NCBI GenBank assembly: GCA_033557835.1
Contig: JAWQRO010000193.1
Coordinates: 1-49,686, forward strand
Length of the DNA stretch: 49,686 nucleotides
Direction of reading: 5' to 3'
Origin: Helochares maculicollis
Taxonomy: Eukaryota; Arthropoda; Insecta; Coleoptera; Hydrophilidae
The translations under genes were made by a program, and so were the position numbers. Within the stretch, counting starts at the first letter, position 1, and every line of letters begins with the position of its first letter. The notes below the pieces were generated by a model. It was given only the letters and a program-made list of their open reading frames with translations. It was not told the DNA's origin and made no database searches. Positions 24,949 through 36,284 of this stretch are shown here, piece after piece.

Positions 24949-26484
24949 GAAGGCTGTGAACTTTTTACTATCTGATACATTTATGAATTAAGATTTTTAT
25001 AATTTATTTTGTAATGATTTATTATTTTTTGTTTTCTCATGCTCGATTTTATTCTCATTTTGTGAATTGTATATTTTGATTTATTATATATATATATATT
25101 TTGAGATTCACTTTTAATTCAGCGAAGTAATGCAATTTAGGTAATTTTTTATACGTAGAATCTCTTTAACATTTGCAATTGGCGGTTTGTGCACAATTGA
25201 TTTTCTGGTTATATTTGGTGCTATGATATTTAAAGACAACACTGTTATCATATTAAATTTTTATTATAAATTATTTATTCCTAATATTTGGCTTTTACAT
25301 AAAGTTAATCCAATAATAACTATAAATTCAATAAGACATAATCAATTTTTCCCATAAATTGAAATATAGTTTATGAAATCAATTCCATGATACAAAGTGC
25401 TGTATTAGCTCTCATTTGTACTTTTACAAATGAATTTGTAATTTTCTTGGTCTTACAAATTGTTCTTTGTATATATAAAAAATGGGTGTAATTAGGTTAG
25501 TGCAAAACATAGCATCATGACCTTAAATAATTAGATATAACCATTTGCAATCTTTTACCTTGGATTACAAATTCAGAAACTAATAAGGCCTTTCTAAAAA
25601 TATCGCTAATTGAGTAAATGCTATTTTTTTAAATAGTAGCCCTTAATATGCATGCTAATGTCATCGAGTGCATTCATGATATTCATTACATCACTGTTAG
25701 CATTACACTATTGGGGCATTTTTTGGAAAGTGCCGCAGATCAAAAATCAACATAAAATGAAGAAATTGGCATCTTTATATTATGTTTAGTTTAAACGGTG
25801 TGTTTGTAAATAGATTCCATGAATATCAGTATGTGTATTGTGTATTAAATTTGTATATATATAGAAAATATATAATTAAATCTGAATATTTTTTTATTTC
25901 CATTGAGCTGTTGATGATTTTGTAGCAATTATAATAAATATAAGGGTCACTTACTGTTTGTAGTTCACACACCTCTGAGGTGGTACAGTTTGTGTGACTA
26001 AAGTTGCTTGTACCCATCTGCATTGGTGAATCCATACTCTACAATGCACTGTCATTTACCTGTAACTTTGCTTTCAAGGGTTTGCATGATTTATTCTATA
26101 TATTATTATAGGCAAATATGGTTACATACACCCATAGAATGTTTTTGTAATATTAAAACAAACATTGTTACATCAAAAGCTCAACAGAGTCATTACTAAA
26201 TACTAAATCAAAATTTTTGCTCTGTAGCAAAACAACGCAGGAAATGGAGACATTAGGAAGATCGCAGGAACAACTTTGTTTAGAATAGCAAATGACTATT
26301 AATTTTATATTGCATTCTGAACATGCAAAATTAGGCAAAAGCTGCACCATTTGTATGCTAGTTAAGTAGTTGCAATTATGTTAAATATCTATATAATAGT
26401 TGCTAGGAGATTCATTTAAATCATAAGTTGGTATTTTCGAAATATTTATTTTTTGGTTTGAATTAAACATAATTTCTTTACATC
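24949..26484. other. stretch between the MIF4G and SPMIP11-like genes
   Basis: AT-rich, including a short TATATATA run at about 25086-25099. The only recognisable element is the LINE remnant at 26235-26297. Frames at 25826-26035, 26008-26199 and 26168-26350 show no motif and overlap one another on both strands. Confidence 0.6.
26235..26297 (+). mobile_element. short LINE remnant related to the one at 6405-6773
   Basis: Plus-strand sequence GACATTAGGAAGATCGCAGG continues into a segment nearly identical to the minus-strand sequence at about 6418-6463. Both encode DIRKIAGTT followed by a residue pair and RIAN. Only about 60 bp is recognisable, from the same part of the RT C-terminal region. Confidence 0.75.
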
Positions 26485-27148
26485 ATGGAGTGGTTTGGAT
26501 TGACTTTGTATGGTTGCCCAGATGTGTTTAAGGATATGATGCGAGATGACTATAAAGAACCTGAAAAAAATACTGAAGAAATAGATATTAATGGTATTTT
26601 GATGACAACCGGTTTTGACTTTGTCAGTTTTTGAAATTTTTGTTAACATTTTAGATCCTACTAAGAATTTCACTGATTTGATTAGCCAGTTGGATTGTTA
26701 CATAGGGCATGCCGATGGCTATTCGTATGGTTCAAATGATAGACTGAGGAGAATGCGAAAGAAAGGAATTTTTAAACCAGTTGGTAAATACAAAGCAAAA
26801 TTACTGTCGGTAAATTGATAAATTTTCACGTCGCTAGCGTGTTATACTGATTAAATCGTTAGGCAAATATTTCCTTTTTGATAAATTAAGTGGGCGATTT
26901 AATATATTATAGGACCTAGCGAAATGTATAAATACCCAGGCACCTGCCAAATGTATTATGGATGGTTTCTCGACGATCCATTTTTAAAAGGGGAAACTTG
27001 GTACAAACCAGATTATGTGCGAGTATATCCTTCATCTGAAACAACAAGGTTGGGAAAATTGGCTATGCTTTATGATAGGCTTATAATATTTTTATATTTT
27101 AGATACGTTAATAACGCCTTGAAGATAGATAAGCTGTTTAGATTGTAG
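26485..27148 (+). CDS. small protein resembling axonemal SPMIP11/TEX49
   Basis: Four coding exons (26485-26593, 26655-26783, 26913-27048, 27103-27148) join in phase to give 139 residues, starting MEWFGLTLYG and ending KIDKLFRL. Introns are 61, 129 and 54 bp. The last donor is weak (AG|GTTGGG) but is required to keep frame. An AATAAA follows at 27207-27212. The short length, the [FW]-x-L-x(2)-x-G start, the Trp plus Asp-Pro segment (YYGWFLDDPF) and the ending TTRYVNNALKIDKLF resemble, from memory, vertebrate testis-expressed protein 49 (sperm microtubule inner protein 11), a small protein inside sperm doublet microtubules. There is no signal peptide or membrane segment. That it is a real gene is fairly secure from the phase-consistent splicing; the family assignment is tentative. 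Confidence 0.55.
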
Positions 27149-27804
27149 TTAAAATAGATTTGGAGTAAATTTTAGAATTAAATAACACAACCGTGTCACT
27201 TGTGTAAATAAAGTGTTATTCGAAACTTCTTTTAGAATTTATCTAAATAGTGTATTTCCGTTACGATTGCATCGTGGTTATTTTGACAAACTTGTGTTTG
27301 CGAGATTTATCTTTTCCACGGATCTCTTCTAAGCAAGGCTGCTTAGATAGGAAACTAGATTGAGAAAATTTTCCTACAAGCTTGCGTTACTTGTTATTTC
27401 ATATTTTGATTTGCTTCATATTAGACAAAAATTGGTGTATTAAGTGATAGACATAGATATGCTTTAAATTCTTCCTATGGAGGGGTGATTATTTCTATAA
27501 TTGTAAAAAACATTTTTAAGGTTCACGCTTATCATTAAAAGCAAATAAAATAGTGCGCGAATCCTTGATATCTCAAAGGCTCGGCTAATCCAGAAATAAA
27601 GAGTATACTGTTAATGAACCCGAAAACCTGCTGAAGAGCGAGGTATCTTAACTTGTTAATCAGTGAGAGTGAGAGTCTTCAAGATAAGTAATTTGCTTAT
27701 AGGTAATCAAATTGTTAATCATAAATTCCTAATCTTTATTTGAAATAAAATGTTAGTATTCATTCATACGGTATTCCCCACCAATTTGCCGGAATCCCAC
27801 TTAA

Positions 27805-28466
27805 ATGTTCGAATTACCAATCACAAATGATGGTTATTTTCAAGATCACTGCAAGGAGACTAGTTTAGATCAAACAATTGGTAAGAGGTGTCGCTATTTT
27901 GATTCAGAGAGGCCTGCAAGGCGATTGCAATTTAAAAATCCTTGAACCTTAGGTTCGACAAGTTGCATTGGGAAATAGATGTTTTAAAATGTTTGGAAAC
28001 GCGTTGATAGCTAGAAATTACCGAATTTGTTTGAATTCTGCTCGACATTACTCTGATACCCACAGGTAAATTAATTTTTAAACAATTATTTTTCTTTGGA
28101 ATTTTTTTATTCAAGCAACAAATACAGATGCGCACGATTAATGTGTAAAGTGGACAAATATTGCATTTCATAATGTGTTGATTGAATTTGTTATGATTTT
28201 TATTGTTTCCCTTTAACGCGTTTGCTGTCAAGGTGAAATAACTGTTGCTAGGTTGAAGATTTTACTACTTTCCAAATTTAATAGATGCGTTTACATATCA
28301 ATTAAAATGAGCTATTTCCGACCGTCAACAATGTTGATACAATTATCGGTTTCAATTACGTTACTAAGAAATTGAAAACCATTTTAATGGCCAATATGCA
28401 CTCTAATTATATATAATTATTTTAGGCGATTTCTGTGTGGAAAATTACTATGACGCAATAAAATAG
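27805..28466 (+). CDS. doubtful 38-residue two-exon reading frame
   Basis: An ATG at 27805 opens MFELPITNDGYFQDHC and continues to a strong donor (CAATTG|GTAAGA, exon end 27880). An acceptor TTATTTTAG at 28417-28425 would join in phase to GDFCVENYYDAIK and a stop at 28464-28466. The joined product is 38 residues, acidic, with no known motif. An AATAAA-like AATAAAATAG overlaps the stop. The splice sites are good, but so short a frame can arise by chance, and no promoter or homologue is recognised. It could also be exons of an unrecognised longer gene. Confidence 0.2.
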
Positions 28467-29832
28467 AAAATTATAATTGTCTTCATTTCACGTTTTGTAT
28501 ATCATAGAGATTATTAATCCTCCAACATCACTTATATATTTTAAAATGTAATTACTTACACTACAGACCAATAAAAATTCGAAATTTTGCTATTCATAGT
28601 TTATTTAATGGCCTAATTTTATGCTTCAACAATTTTGTTTAAGCTTCAAAGCCATTGATTTTGTTAATCATTCCCCAATTTTGCATTGCAAAGAAACAAA
28701 AAATTTTTCGTCAGTCATAGTCATCTTAAGCATATCAAGTAACTAGAAATAAATATGTAGTTATCGTCCTCTCGACTAAAAACAATCGGAGTGACCTAAA
28801 GTCGCCAATCTTGCAAAATCTTACAACTATATTCAACATTACTTTTTTCATAAGGTGATCAATGTGATATTTTCAATTTATAATTATGTTACATTTGATC
28901 CACTGCTATTGTATTGCTATTACTACAAGTAAATTGTAATGAGTATCTGATATTTATAAAATAGCAAGAAATTTAAACTGGCACTTCTGACGTTGGGATT
29001 AAGATGAACTTTTTAAAAATGTGTGTCATTTGGTACACATGCCACATTTCATTAAACTAACGTGCCTCATTTTGGAAATATATTCATATGCAAATTCAAA
29101 GCAGAGATGTTCTAAAAGTTTCATTAAAATCTCAAGTTCACCTTTTATTAAGATAATACTTTCCCTAGATACACTTCGTCTACAGGCAAAATACACATAT
29201 TGTGAACAATGTTAATATATTTGCTACTTCTGTTAAATGTTAAAGTTGTCATAATTTCAGGGAAATAAAAAAATATTAACAGAACCTAAAATTTAACAAC
29301 TACATAATCAGAAATATAAGAAAAAGATGGTCATGTTCCAGTAGTTAAATTTTTCAATGAATTTCTGAAAATGTTAAGCAATTCTTATGCTGCTTTGGAA
29401 TAAATATAAACATTCAGGAAAAGGTAAAAAAGCACCAGAATGTAAAAAATTTCCTAATTTTGATTTTTGCAAACTAAAAATAAGAATTTCACTCTACATT
29501 GGTTACTGTCAGATCACTATTTTGAATTTATAACATTTGCAGAATGTCGATAATTCCTTTAATGGAAGTAATGCTGCAGGAATTGTTTCCAACTATAAGG
29601 TGTTTATAAGTCAAGTTCAATAACTTGAGAACAACTTATATCTAGAAATATTCCCATATGCTGGCACAATCTACAATCTTTGAAGTTTGTTTTGGGCAAG
29701 CAAAATAATATTTATAATAAAATAGGCTCAGCCCAGTCAAAAAAAAAAGATGTAGTCTCTCTCATGTGTTTAAACAGTAGAAATATGGGGTCTCAAATTT
29801 AGACAACACAAAATTATCCTCATTTGTTTTAG
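28467..29832 (+). other. upstream region and first intron of SQOR copy 1
   Basis: The first clear SQOR exon starts at an acceptor (29831-29832), so a first exon with the mitochondrial presequence should lie in or just before this stretch. A candidate is ATG 28306, reading MSYFRPSTMLIQLSVSIT, which could splice in the right phase, but only from a poor donor (AC|GTTACT). I do not consider it settled. Otherwise the stretch is AT-rich with nothing recognised. Confidence 0.35.
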
Positions 29833-31411
29833 CTGCAAAGTTCTTGTTGTTGGTGGAGGAGCTGGTGGATGTGCAGTAGCAGCAAAATTCGCCCGAAATT
29901 TAAAACAAAATGAAGTCTATGTGCTTGATTCGGCCGATAAACATTATTATCAGCCCATGTTTACTATGATAGGAGGAGGCATTAAGAAGCTTCCTGATTC
30001 ATGGAAATACATGAAAGAAGTCCTCCCAAAAAATGCCAAATGGATCAAAGATCAAGCAGCTGGCTTTGATCCAAAAAACAACACCGTTCTTACGGCTAAA
30101 GGGGACAAAATCAAATACGACTTCTTGGTTATCGGAGTTGGATTGGAGCCACACTATGAGAAAGTAAGCTTTATTAACGGAAATCCTGTGAAGAAATCAA
30201 AATACCAAATCAATCATTGTAGATCCCTGGATTGTTAGATGCTTTAAAAACTCCAGATGGAAGAGTCTGTTCAAATTACTCCCCGAAATACGTTGACAGA
30301 ACTTACAATGCTTTGAAGAAATTTGAATCAGGAAATGCAATTTTTACATACCCTGATTCGCCAGTTAAATGTCCAGGTGCTCCTCAAAAAATCATGTACC
30401 TCACGGAGCATTACTTAAGAAAGGTAAATTGCACTAAATAATGGAATGTATTATTTTATCTTATAACGATTAAACATATTTAGAATGGAAAGCGTGATAA
30501 GGCCAATATCGTCTACAATACCTCACTGCCTGTTATTTTTGGTGTTAAAAAATATGCTGATGCTCTGTGGAAATTAGTAGAACAGCGACATATTAAAGTG
30601 AATTTACGAACGAACCTTATTGAAGTGATACCAGATAAAAACGAAGCTATATTTAAAAAATTGGATAGCCCTGATGAGAAGTTTTCAATGGATGTAAGTA
30701 TGACAGCTATGCCAAATTAAGTCAATTTGATGATCCTCGATTGTATTCGGATTTTTAATGTACTCTAACTAGGATAGAATTCCTGTTGTTTTCTGGCTTT
30801 CAAAGTGAATTAGTTTGATTATAGCACCAATAATTTGAAGGCTAATTGATTTCACTAGATCTTATTCACTTCTCGTAACCATTAATTTAACTTCAAATTT
30901 CTAGTATTCCATGCTGCATGTCACTCCTCCTCATGCAACTCCGGAATCCTTAAGGAATTGCAGAGAATTAGCAAACAAAGCAGGATTTTTAGAAGTTAAC
31001 AAAGACACAATGCAACATACCAAATATCCCAACATCTTTGGTATTGGTGACTGTGCTAACAGCCCCAACTCAAAAACAGCAGCGGCTGCAGCTGCTCAGT
31101 GCCAAGTTGTTTTTAAGAACTTATCAGCACAAATGTCTGGCAACAAACTAAAGAATACATATGATGGTTATGCATCATGTCCACTTGTAACAGGATATGG
31201 TCGATGTATTCTTGCTGAATTTGACTATAATTTGACACCTTTAGAAACTTTCCCTATTAGCCAAGATAAGGAAATGTATTCTATGTATATGATGAAGAAA
31301 GACTTCATGCCTCACTTATACTGGCAAATGATGCTTAAGGGCTATTGGAACGGACCAGGGATGATGCGAAACTTATTGCATTTTAAGCTACATAAAGTAT
31401 TTAGCTCATAA
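29833..31411 (+). CDS. SQOR: sulfide:quinone oxidoreductase, copy 1 (first exon not identified)
   Basis: SQOR is an FAD enzyme of the inner mitochondrial membrane that oxidises H2S, passing electrons to ubiquinone and sulfane sulfur to an acceptor such as glutathione. Exons 29833-30163, 30223-30423, 30484-30693 and 30905-31411 encode 415 residues after a missing N-terminal exon. The FAD-binding start is CKVLVVGGGAGG, followed by HYYQPMFTMIGGG. Both redox-active cysteines of the animal enzyme are visible, in VKCPGAPQKIMYL and in FGIGDCANSP. The segments FGVKKYADALW and LHVTPPHATPES and the C-terminal membrane-association region (PHLYWQMMLKGYWNGPG) are conserved. The first visible exon starts with one base completing a split codon. 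An AATAAA lies at 31566-31571. It faces a second SQOR copy on the opposite strand. Confidence 0.93.
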
Positions 31412-32037
31412 GTCCATTTAAAAAAATTTACATGAAACATATCAAAAATATGAAAGTATTAAATATTTAAAGGCTATTGCATAATTATTTTATTTTTATT
31501 GATAGTAATATATTTGCAAAATAGTTATAGATTACTAATGTTTAATGACTTGTTTACTTTTAAACAATAAAAAACACTGAGAAACTTAATTGCATATACT
31601 TATTTTCCTGTTACCTAGCAGGGTGTTTTCAAGAAATCACTAACCTGACGAAAGTATGAAAGTTTTTATATCACCATATAATATTGGTTGTATAGAGATA
31701 CTATTGTGAAAAATGCAGTCCACTAGTTTTGATAAATACATCACAAGCAGCCGGTTTTACCTTTAATTCAACCCTGAAAACACGGTTAATATAACTCAGC
31801 ATAGAAGTGTTTTATAGCAAAATCAGTAATGTATATTAAATGAAGTGAATTGTAATTTTTAAATATAGATTGAAAGCTTACAATGAACTATTTAACATTG
31901 AACATGCCCCAATCTTTTACATCTTAGTAATACTTGGGAAAATTTTGGAAATGGCTGAAATTGATTACAATTGTAATTTCTTCATATCTGATTTTTTGTA
32001 CAAAATGTAAAAAAATCAAAATATATTCAATACTACT
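31412..32037. other. 626 bp between the two convergent SQOR copies
   Basis: AT-rich 3' UTR sequence of both copies, with AATAAA at 31566-31571 for the plus gene and a TTTATT (minus-strand signal) near 31489. No other element is recognised. The plus frame at 31934-32119 overlaps the end of the minus SQOR and is a shadow. Confidence 0.6.
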
Positions 32038-33702
32038 TCATTTCACTCTATCAGGTATTACATTTTCTTTGGCTAAATATAAATGCATGATTTTTCGAAA
32101 GGCAGCTGGTCCACGATAGTAACCATTGACTACTGCTGACCAATATAAATTAGGAAAAAAATATTTCTTTAAGTAGTAAGCAATCGTTGACTCTTTGTCA
32201 GATCTAAACGGAAACGTCTCTTTTGGTAGTCCACTGTAATCGAATTCAGCTAAGACCACTTTACCCACTTTTGTAACCAACGGGCAAGAAGCGTATCCAT
32301 CATAAATCGATTCAAGAGGTTTTCCAGCTAATAGAGACAAAATATTATCATAAACCACATTGTATTGGACACCTATAAAACAAAGTTCGATAATTTGTAC
32401 TTCTTTCTCAAATATGTAAAGCTTACAAACTGCTGCACCGGTTTTTGAAGTTGGGCAACATGTACAGTCACCAATTCCAAAAATGTTTGAATACTTCTTG
32501 TGTTGTAATTTTAAATTGCATACATGCAGGTATTTAAATTTATCGATAAGTTTTGGATTTTTTCGAACCACATTTGGAGTTTTCTCTGGTGGAGCAACAT
32601 ACAATAAGTCATACTGTAAAGATACAGAATTAAATTTTACTTCTAATTAATTAGGTTCATCTTACACGAACTATAACCATTTCTCCAAACTGTTCTTCAA
32701 ATTCTGGGTGTCCCATACAGCATGGCCTATGGTTTGTTTTATCGGTGTTATTCGAATTTTTTTTAAAAATGTGTTTTAGTACTATTTCTTTTTTGTCTGG
32801 TCGCACTTCAATAAGTTTATGGTATATATTAATATTCAAATTTCGTTTTTCGCAAACTTTATACAGAACAGGCTCATAAAAATGTATGCCAAACAAACAG
32901 TTCGTGCCACTATAGTAGGAAAGTTGAAATTTGCTTCTTTTATTAGTCTAAAATGCCAACAAGTATTGAAATAATAAATAAACAGTATTATACCCTAAAT
33001 AATGAAATGTTACAACTAATAGTGTGATAATAGAACTCTATCGAAATATTGTTTTAAAGAAAAAAGCAGGACACCGATATCAAAATAGTAGCTATGGATA
33101 AATAAAAATGATTGAGGGATGAATAAGAAAAAGTAATGAATTTGAACTATTGTTTAAAATACTTCTTTACCCTTCGGAAATAATCATCGGTGAGGTACAT
33201 TGCCTTTTGAGGTGCCCCAGGACACTTTATTGGTGACGAAGGCATACTGAAAATAGCATGTCCGCCCTTTGCTTTTTGGATAATACTAAACATGCGCTTG
33301 GCATGTTTTGGTATATAATTTGTGCAAACACAACTATCTTTTAATGCTAAGGCCTCTTTTAGTCCTTTTATCTTGTTAAGAGCAGGTATAGTGCCGACTG
33401 CTACAATCAAAATATCATACTTTATAGATAAGCCATCTTTAGTAGTCACAGTATTGTTATCTGGGTCTATAGTTTCTGCTGAATCTCTCAACCAGTTCAG
33501 ATCCTTTGGTAACACATCTTTCATTTGCTTGCAAGATTTGCTGAAATCTACTATTCCAAGCCCGATAAGTGTGAAGAGTGGCTGATAATAGTGAGTACCT
33601 GTAGGTTCAATGAGCACAATCTCATGTTTTTTAAATGTTCTTAGCAATCTAGCTGCCACGGCACAACCGCCAGAACCACCTCCTAAGATTAAAATCTTAC
33701 AG
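32038..33702 (-). CDS. sulfide:quinone oxidoreductase, copy 2, divergent (first exon not identified)
   Basis: Exons 33702-33171, 32947-32666, 32613-32427 and 32372-32038 join in phase to give 444 residues after a missing first exon. FAD-binding CKILILGGGSGG and HYYQPLFTLIGLG are intact. The catalytic cysteines are in IKCPGAPQKAMYL and FGIGDCTCCPTSKTG. The end (YDGYASCPLVTKVGK, FPNLYWSAVVNGYYRGP) is aligned with copy 1 throughout. It differs in three ways. The exon covering codons before and after the KIKGL segment is uninterrupted, where copy 1 has an intron. A 54 bp intron (32373-32426) splits the block after the second cysteine, where copy 1 has none. There is an insert of roughly 20 residues (NHRPCCMGHPEFEEQFGEM) before the YDLLYVAPP segment. 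Sequence around FGIHFYEPVLYKVCEK is also less conserved than in copy 1. No stop or frameshift is seen, so it is probably an active paralogue. Confidence 0.85.
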
Positions 33703-34232
33703 CTACAACAAAATGCAAGGTTTCCAGTTTATCTATAATTGGTAATCAAACCCACTGGTATTATTGTATTTTGAATAGAGTACATACTTGCCTAGAAGGA
33801 ATGTTATTAGTTTTAATTGTTGAGTAATGAATGTAGGAGTATTTTTGAACAGACAAAATTTTCTTTAACATATCTTCTCAGAAATGCTCCTACCATCACA
33901 GGTGAAGTGAAAGTAGTAGTTTGCTAATTTCTAAATTTGAAATTTCACATATGAATTTGATAGATGTCAGTGTTTTTTATTTAATTTTATTAATATTACT
34001 CAAAACTCTGCAAATGCAATTTGTTTTTACATAAGTACATGTCTTTTTGTCAGGTCTCAATTGCTAGGATATATTTATAATAGTATTGAGAAACAGGCTC
34101 TGATAGAGAAAGAAATTACAAAAACTAATGTATCTAAAGTAGGTAATCTTTAGATAAGATTAAATTTGTTAAAAATGTCATTAATTGTACACTTGCTATA
34201 CTTATAGTGAGTTTGACTTGTGCATTATTAAA
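33703..34232. other. 5' region shared by SQOR copy 2 and the G-alpha gene
   Basis: The missing first exon of SQOR copy 2 should lie here or further right. A minus-strand frame starting near 33895 with MVGAFLRRYVKENF looks like a mitochondrial presequence but has no donor in the needed phase, so it is not called. The G-alpha gene starts on the other strand at 34233, so this may be a divergent promoter region. Confidence 0.35.
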
Positions 34233-36284
34233 ATGTTTTGCCGACCAAAAAAGAAAGATGAAGCAAAAAGAAATTCAGATGATATCACAAGGTTTCTTCA
34301 AAATGAAGCTAAAAAGGCAAAGAATGTCCATCAACTCTTGTTACTGGGCACTGGTGAGTCAGGAAAAACAACAATAATCAAGCAGATGAAAATTATTCAC
34401 ATAAATGGATTCTCTGAACAGTAAGCATTTTTTTAATTAATGGAAAATACATTCCATATTCAAGTCATATCATTATGAACTTGAAGCTTTAATACAGTAA
34501 TTTAATAGCAAAATAAAAGTATAATTTATGGCCACCATAATATCTGGTAACAATTTAAAAAAAACCTATCACATAGCAAATTAGGCAATTGTGATATCAG
34601 GGATTATATGTGATATAAGGATTAGAGAAAGTAAAATTGTTCTTCCATTACTTTATTTCAAGTCATGCAAACTACAAAAGAAAAAGGTTTAAGTGAATGT
34701 AGAATTTGACCCCGATTTCTGAATGAAATTTTAATCAAATTATTATTGATGAACTTGAGATTATTGTTTGAGATGAAATGATAATTATAATTGTTTCCAG
34801 AGAAAAACGGGAAAAAATACCATTTATCAAACAAAATATTCGAGAGTCTATACACGACATTGTGTATAATATGGACAAAATTGTACCACCGGTATTGTTG
34901 GAAAATGAGAAGAGCAAAGAATCCGCTTCTTATGTCCTACAAATGGGATTGGAAGGTGAAGTTGATTACAATGACGAATTTTTTGATCACATAAAAATTT
35001 TATGGTCTGACTCAGGTGTTCAAAAATGCTTTGAAAGATCAAACGAATACCAACTAATAGATAGTGCAGCTCAGTATGTACAGTATAAAACTATTAAATT
35101 ATTAAACAGGCTAATGGTGTAACATATATTGCAGACTCTCCTACAATATTTTTTTAGGAGGCTGTTGCAACATTTTCTTATGAGATATGTACAAAAAATA
35201 AATTTATTAAACCCGAAGTTTTTGAGATTACCCTCTTTCATATTGTTACACTATTGGAAAAGCGTTTATTTTCACTCAAAATTAGACTTGTTTAGGCTGT
35301 GCATGCTAGTGGCAGCATGTATGGCTAAGCCTTATATTATTATTACTCTGTTTTCAGTTTTCTGGAACGCTTGGATGATGTAAGGAAGGAAGACTACATC
35401 CCTACACTACAAGACATTTTATTTTGCAGAATAAAAACGGTAGCCATATCAAAAATAGAATTCAGTGTGCCGGTACCTGTAAAACACGGAGGAGGAACTG
35501 CTCAATTTTGGCTCACAGACGTGGGAGGGCAAAGAGGTGAACGAAAAAAGTGGCTTTCTGTTTTCGAGGGAATCGAAGCAATCCTATTTCTCATAGCTGC
35601 AAGTGATTTTGATCAACGTCTTAGAGAAGATGACAAAACAAATCGGTTAAAAGAGGCATTGACTTTATTTGGAGATGTACTTTGGAGCAAGTTTCTACGA
35701 CAAGCTGGCATGATTGTATTTTTGAATAAACAAGATTTGCTACAGAAGAAAATAGAAAATGGGAAATGTCTAGAAAAGTATTTCCCTGAGTACAGAAACT
35801 ACATTCCTGATAATGGAGAAAATCCAAAGAATGAATATGAAAAAGCTAAATATTTTATGAGGCGTCAACTCATTGTAAGTTCGTCGACATACTTTTATCA
35901 TATAAACCTGATAATTGGTTGACATGTAGATTTCATGTATACTTTTGCTTGGTTAGTTTCTACAGTAACCATTAAGTGGTTACTTGATTGTGCTTAGTTA
36001 CGCAATGTAGTGTGCTGATTTAAGGTTAATATTATATACTGTTGAATGCAGCTGTTTTAAATGGCTAATTTTTAATCTTTAATTCCCAGGATATTTCCAA
36101 AAATAAACCAGAATTAGAGGCGGCAGATATCTACGTTGGAACGCCAGTTTTTGTAAAAGTTCCAGACCGAACAGTACATATACATTTTACAACTGCCACA
36201 AATACAAATAACATTAAGTTGATATTTGAAAGTGTCAGAGACATTATTTTGGATAAACTAATTCACGTTACTCCCATATTTTAA
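34233..36284 (+). CDS. Galphaf: G protein alpha subunit, divergent Gs class (Galphaf-like)
   Basis: G-alpha subunits couple receptors to effectors at the plasma membrane by a GTP cycle. Exons 34233-34420, 34801-35073, 35358-35874 and 36090-36284 give 390 residues in phase. Cys3 (MFC) is a possible palmitoylation site; there is no Gly2 for myristoylation. The P-loop is GTGESGKT (39-46), with Thr for the usual Ser. The helical domain has the Gs-type stretch IVPPVLLENE and ends in NEYQLIDSA. Switch I keeps Arg178 and Thr181 (CRIKTVAI), with Ala for the usual Gly. Switch II is DVGGQRGERKKW with catalytic Gln212. NKQDLL and the TTATNT base-contact loop follow. The C terminus is HVTPIF, unlike QYELL of Gs. 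About 8 extra residues lie between switches I and II. Insects have two Gs-class genes, and the divergence points to Galphaf. An in-frame non-ATG extension upstream was ignored because the family starts at MFC or MGC. Confidence 0.8.

Noticed and set aside
32373..32426. Counting this stretch as coding in SQOR copy 2
   Set aside because: It has consensus GTAAGC and TTATAG ends, and removing it restores alignment with copy 1 and human SQOR.
32038..33702. SQOR copy 2 as a pseudogene
   Set aside because: No frameshift or premature stop; FAD motif, both cysteines and all splice sites are intact.
33889..33900. MVGAFLRRYVKENF frame as the SQOR copy 2 presequence exon
   Set aside because: Looks like a mitochondrial presequence but has no donor in the required phase.
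35074..35079. Placing the G-alpha exon 2 donor after the Tyr codon (CAGTAT)
   Set aside because: That breaks the frame with the only good acceptor; the GTATGT donor at 35074 keeps frame and gives SAAHFLER, matching the family length.
35129..35383. Plus-strand 84-codon frame in the G-alpha gene
   Set aside because: It is intron 2 read in a different frame; the real exon begins at 35358 in another frame.
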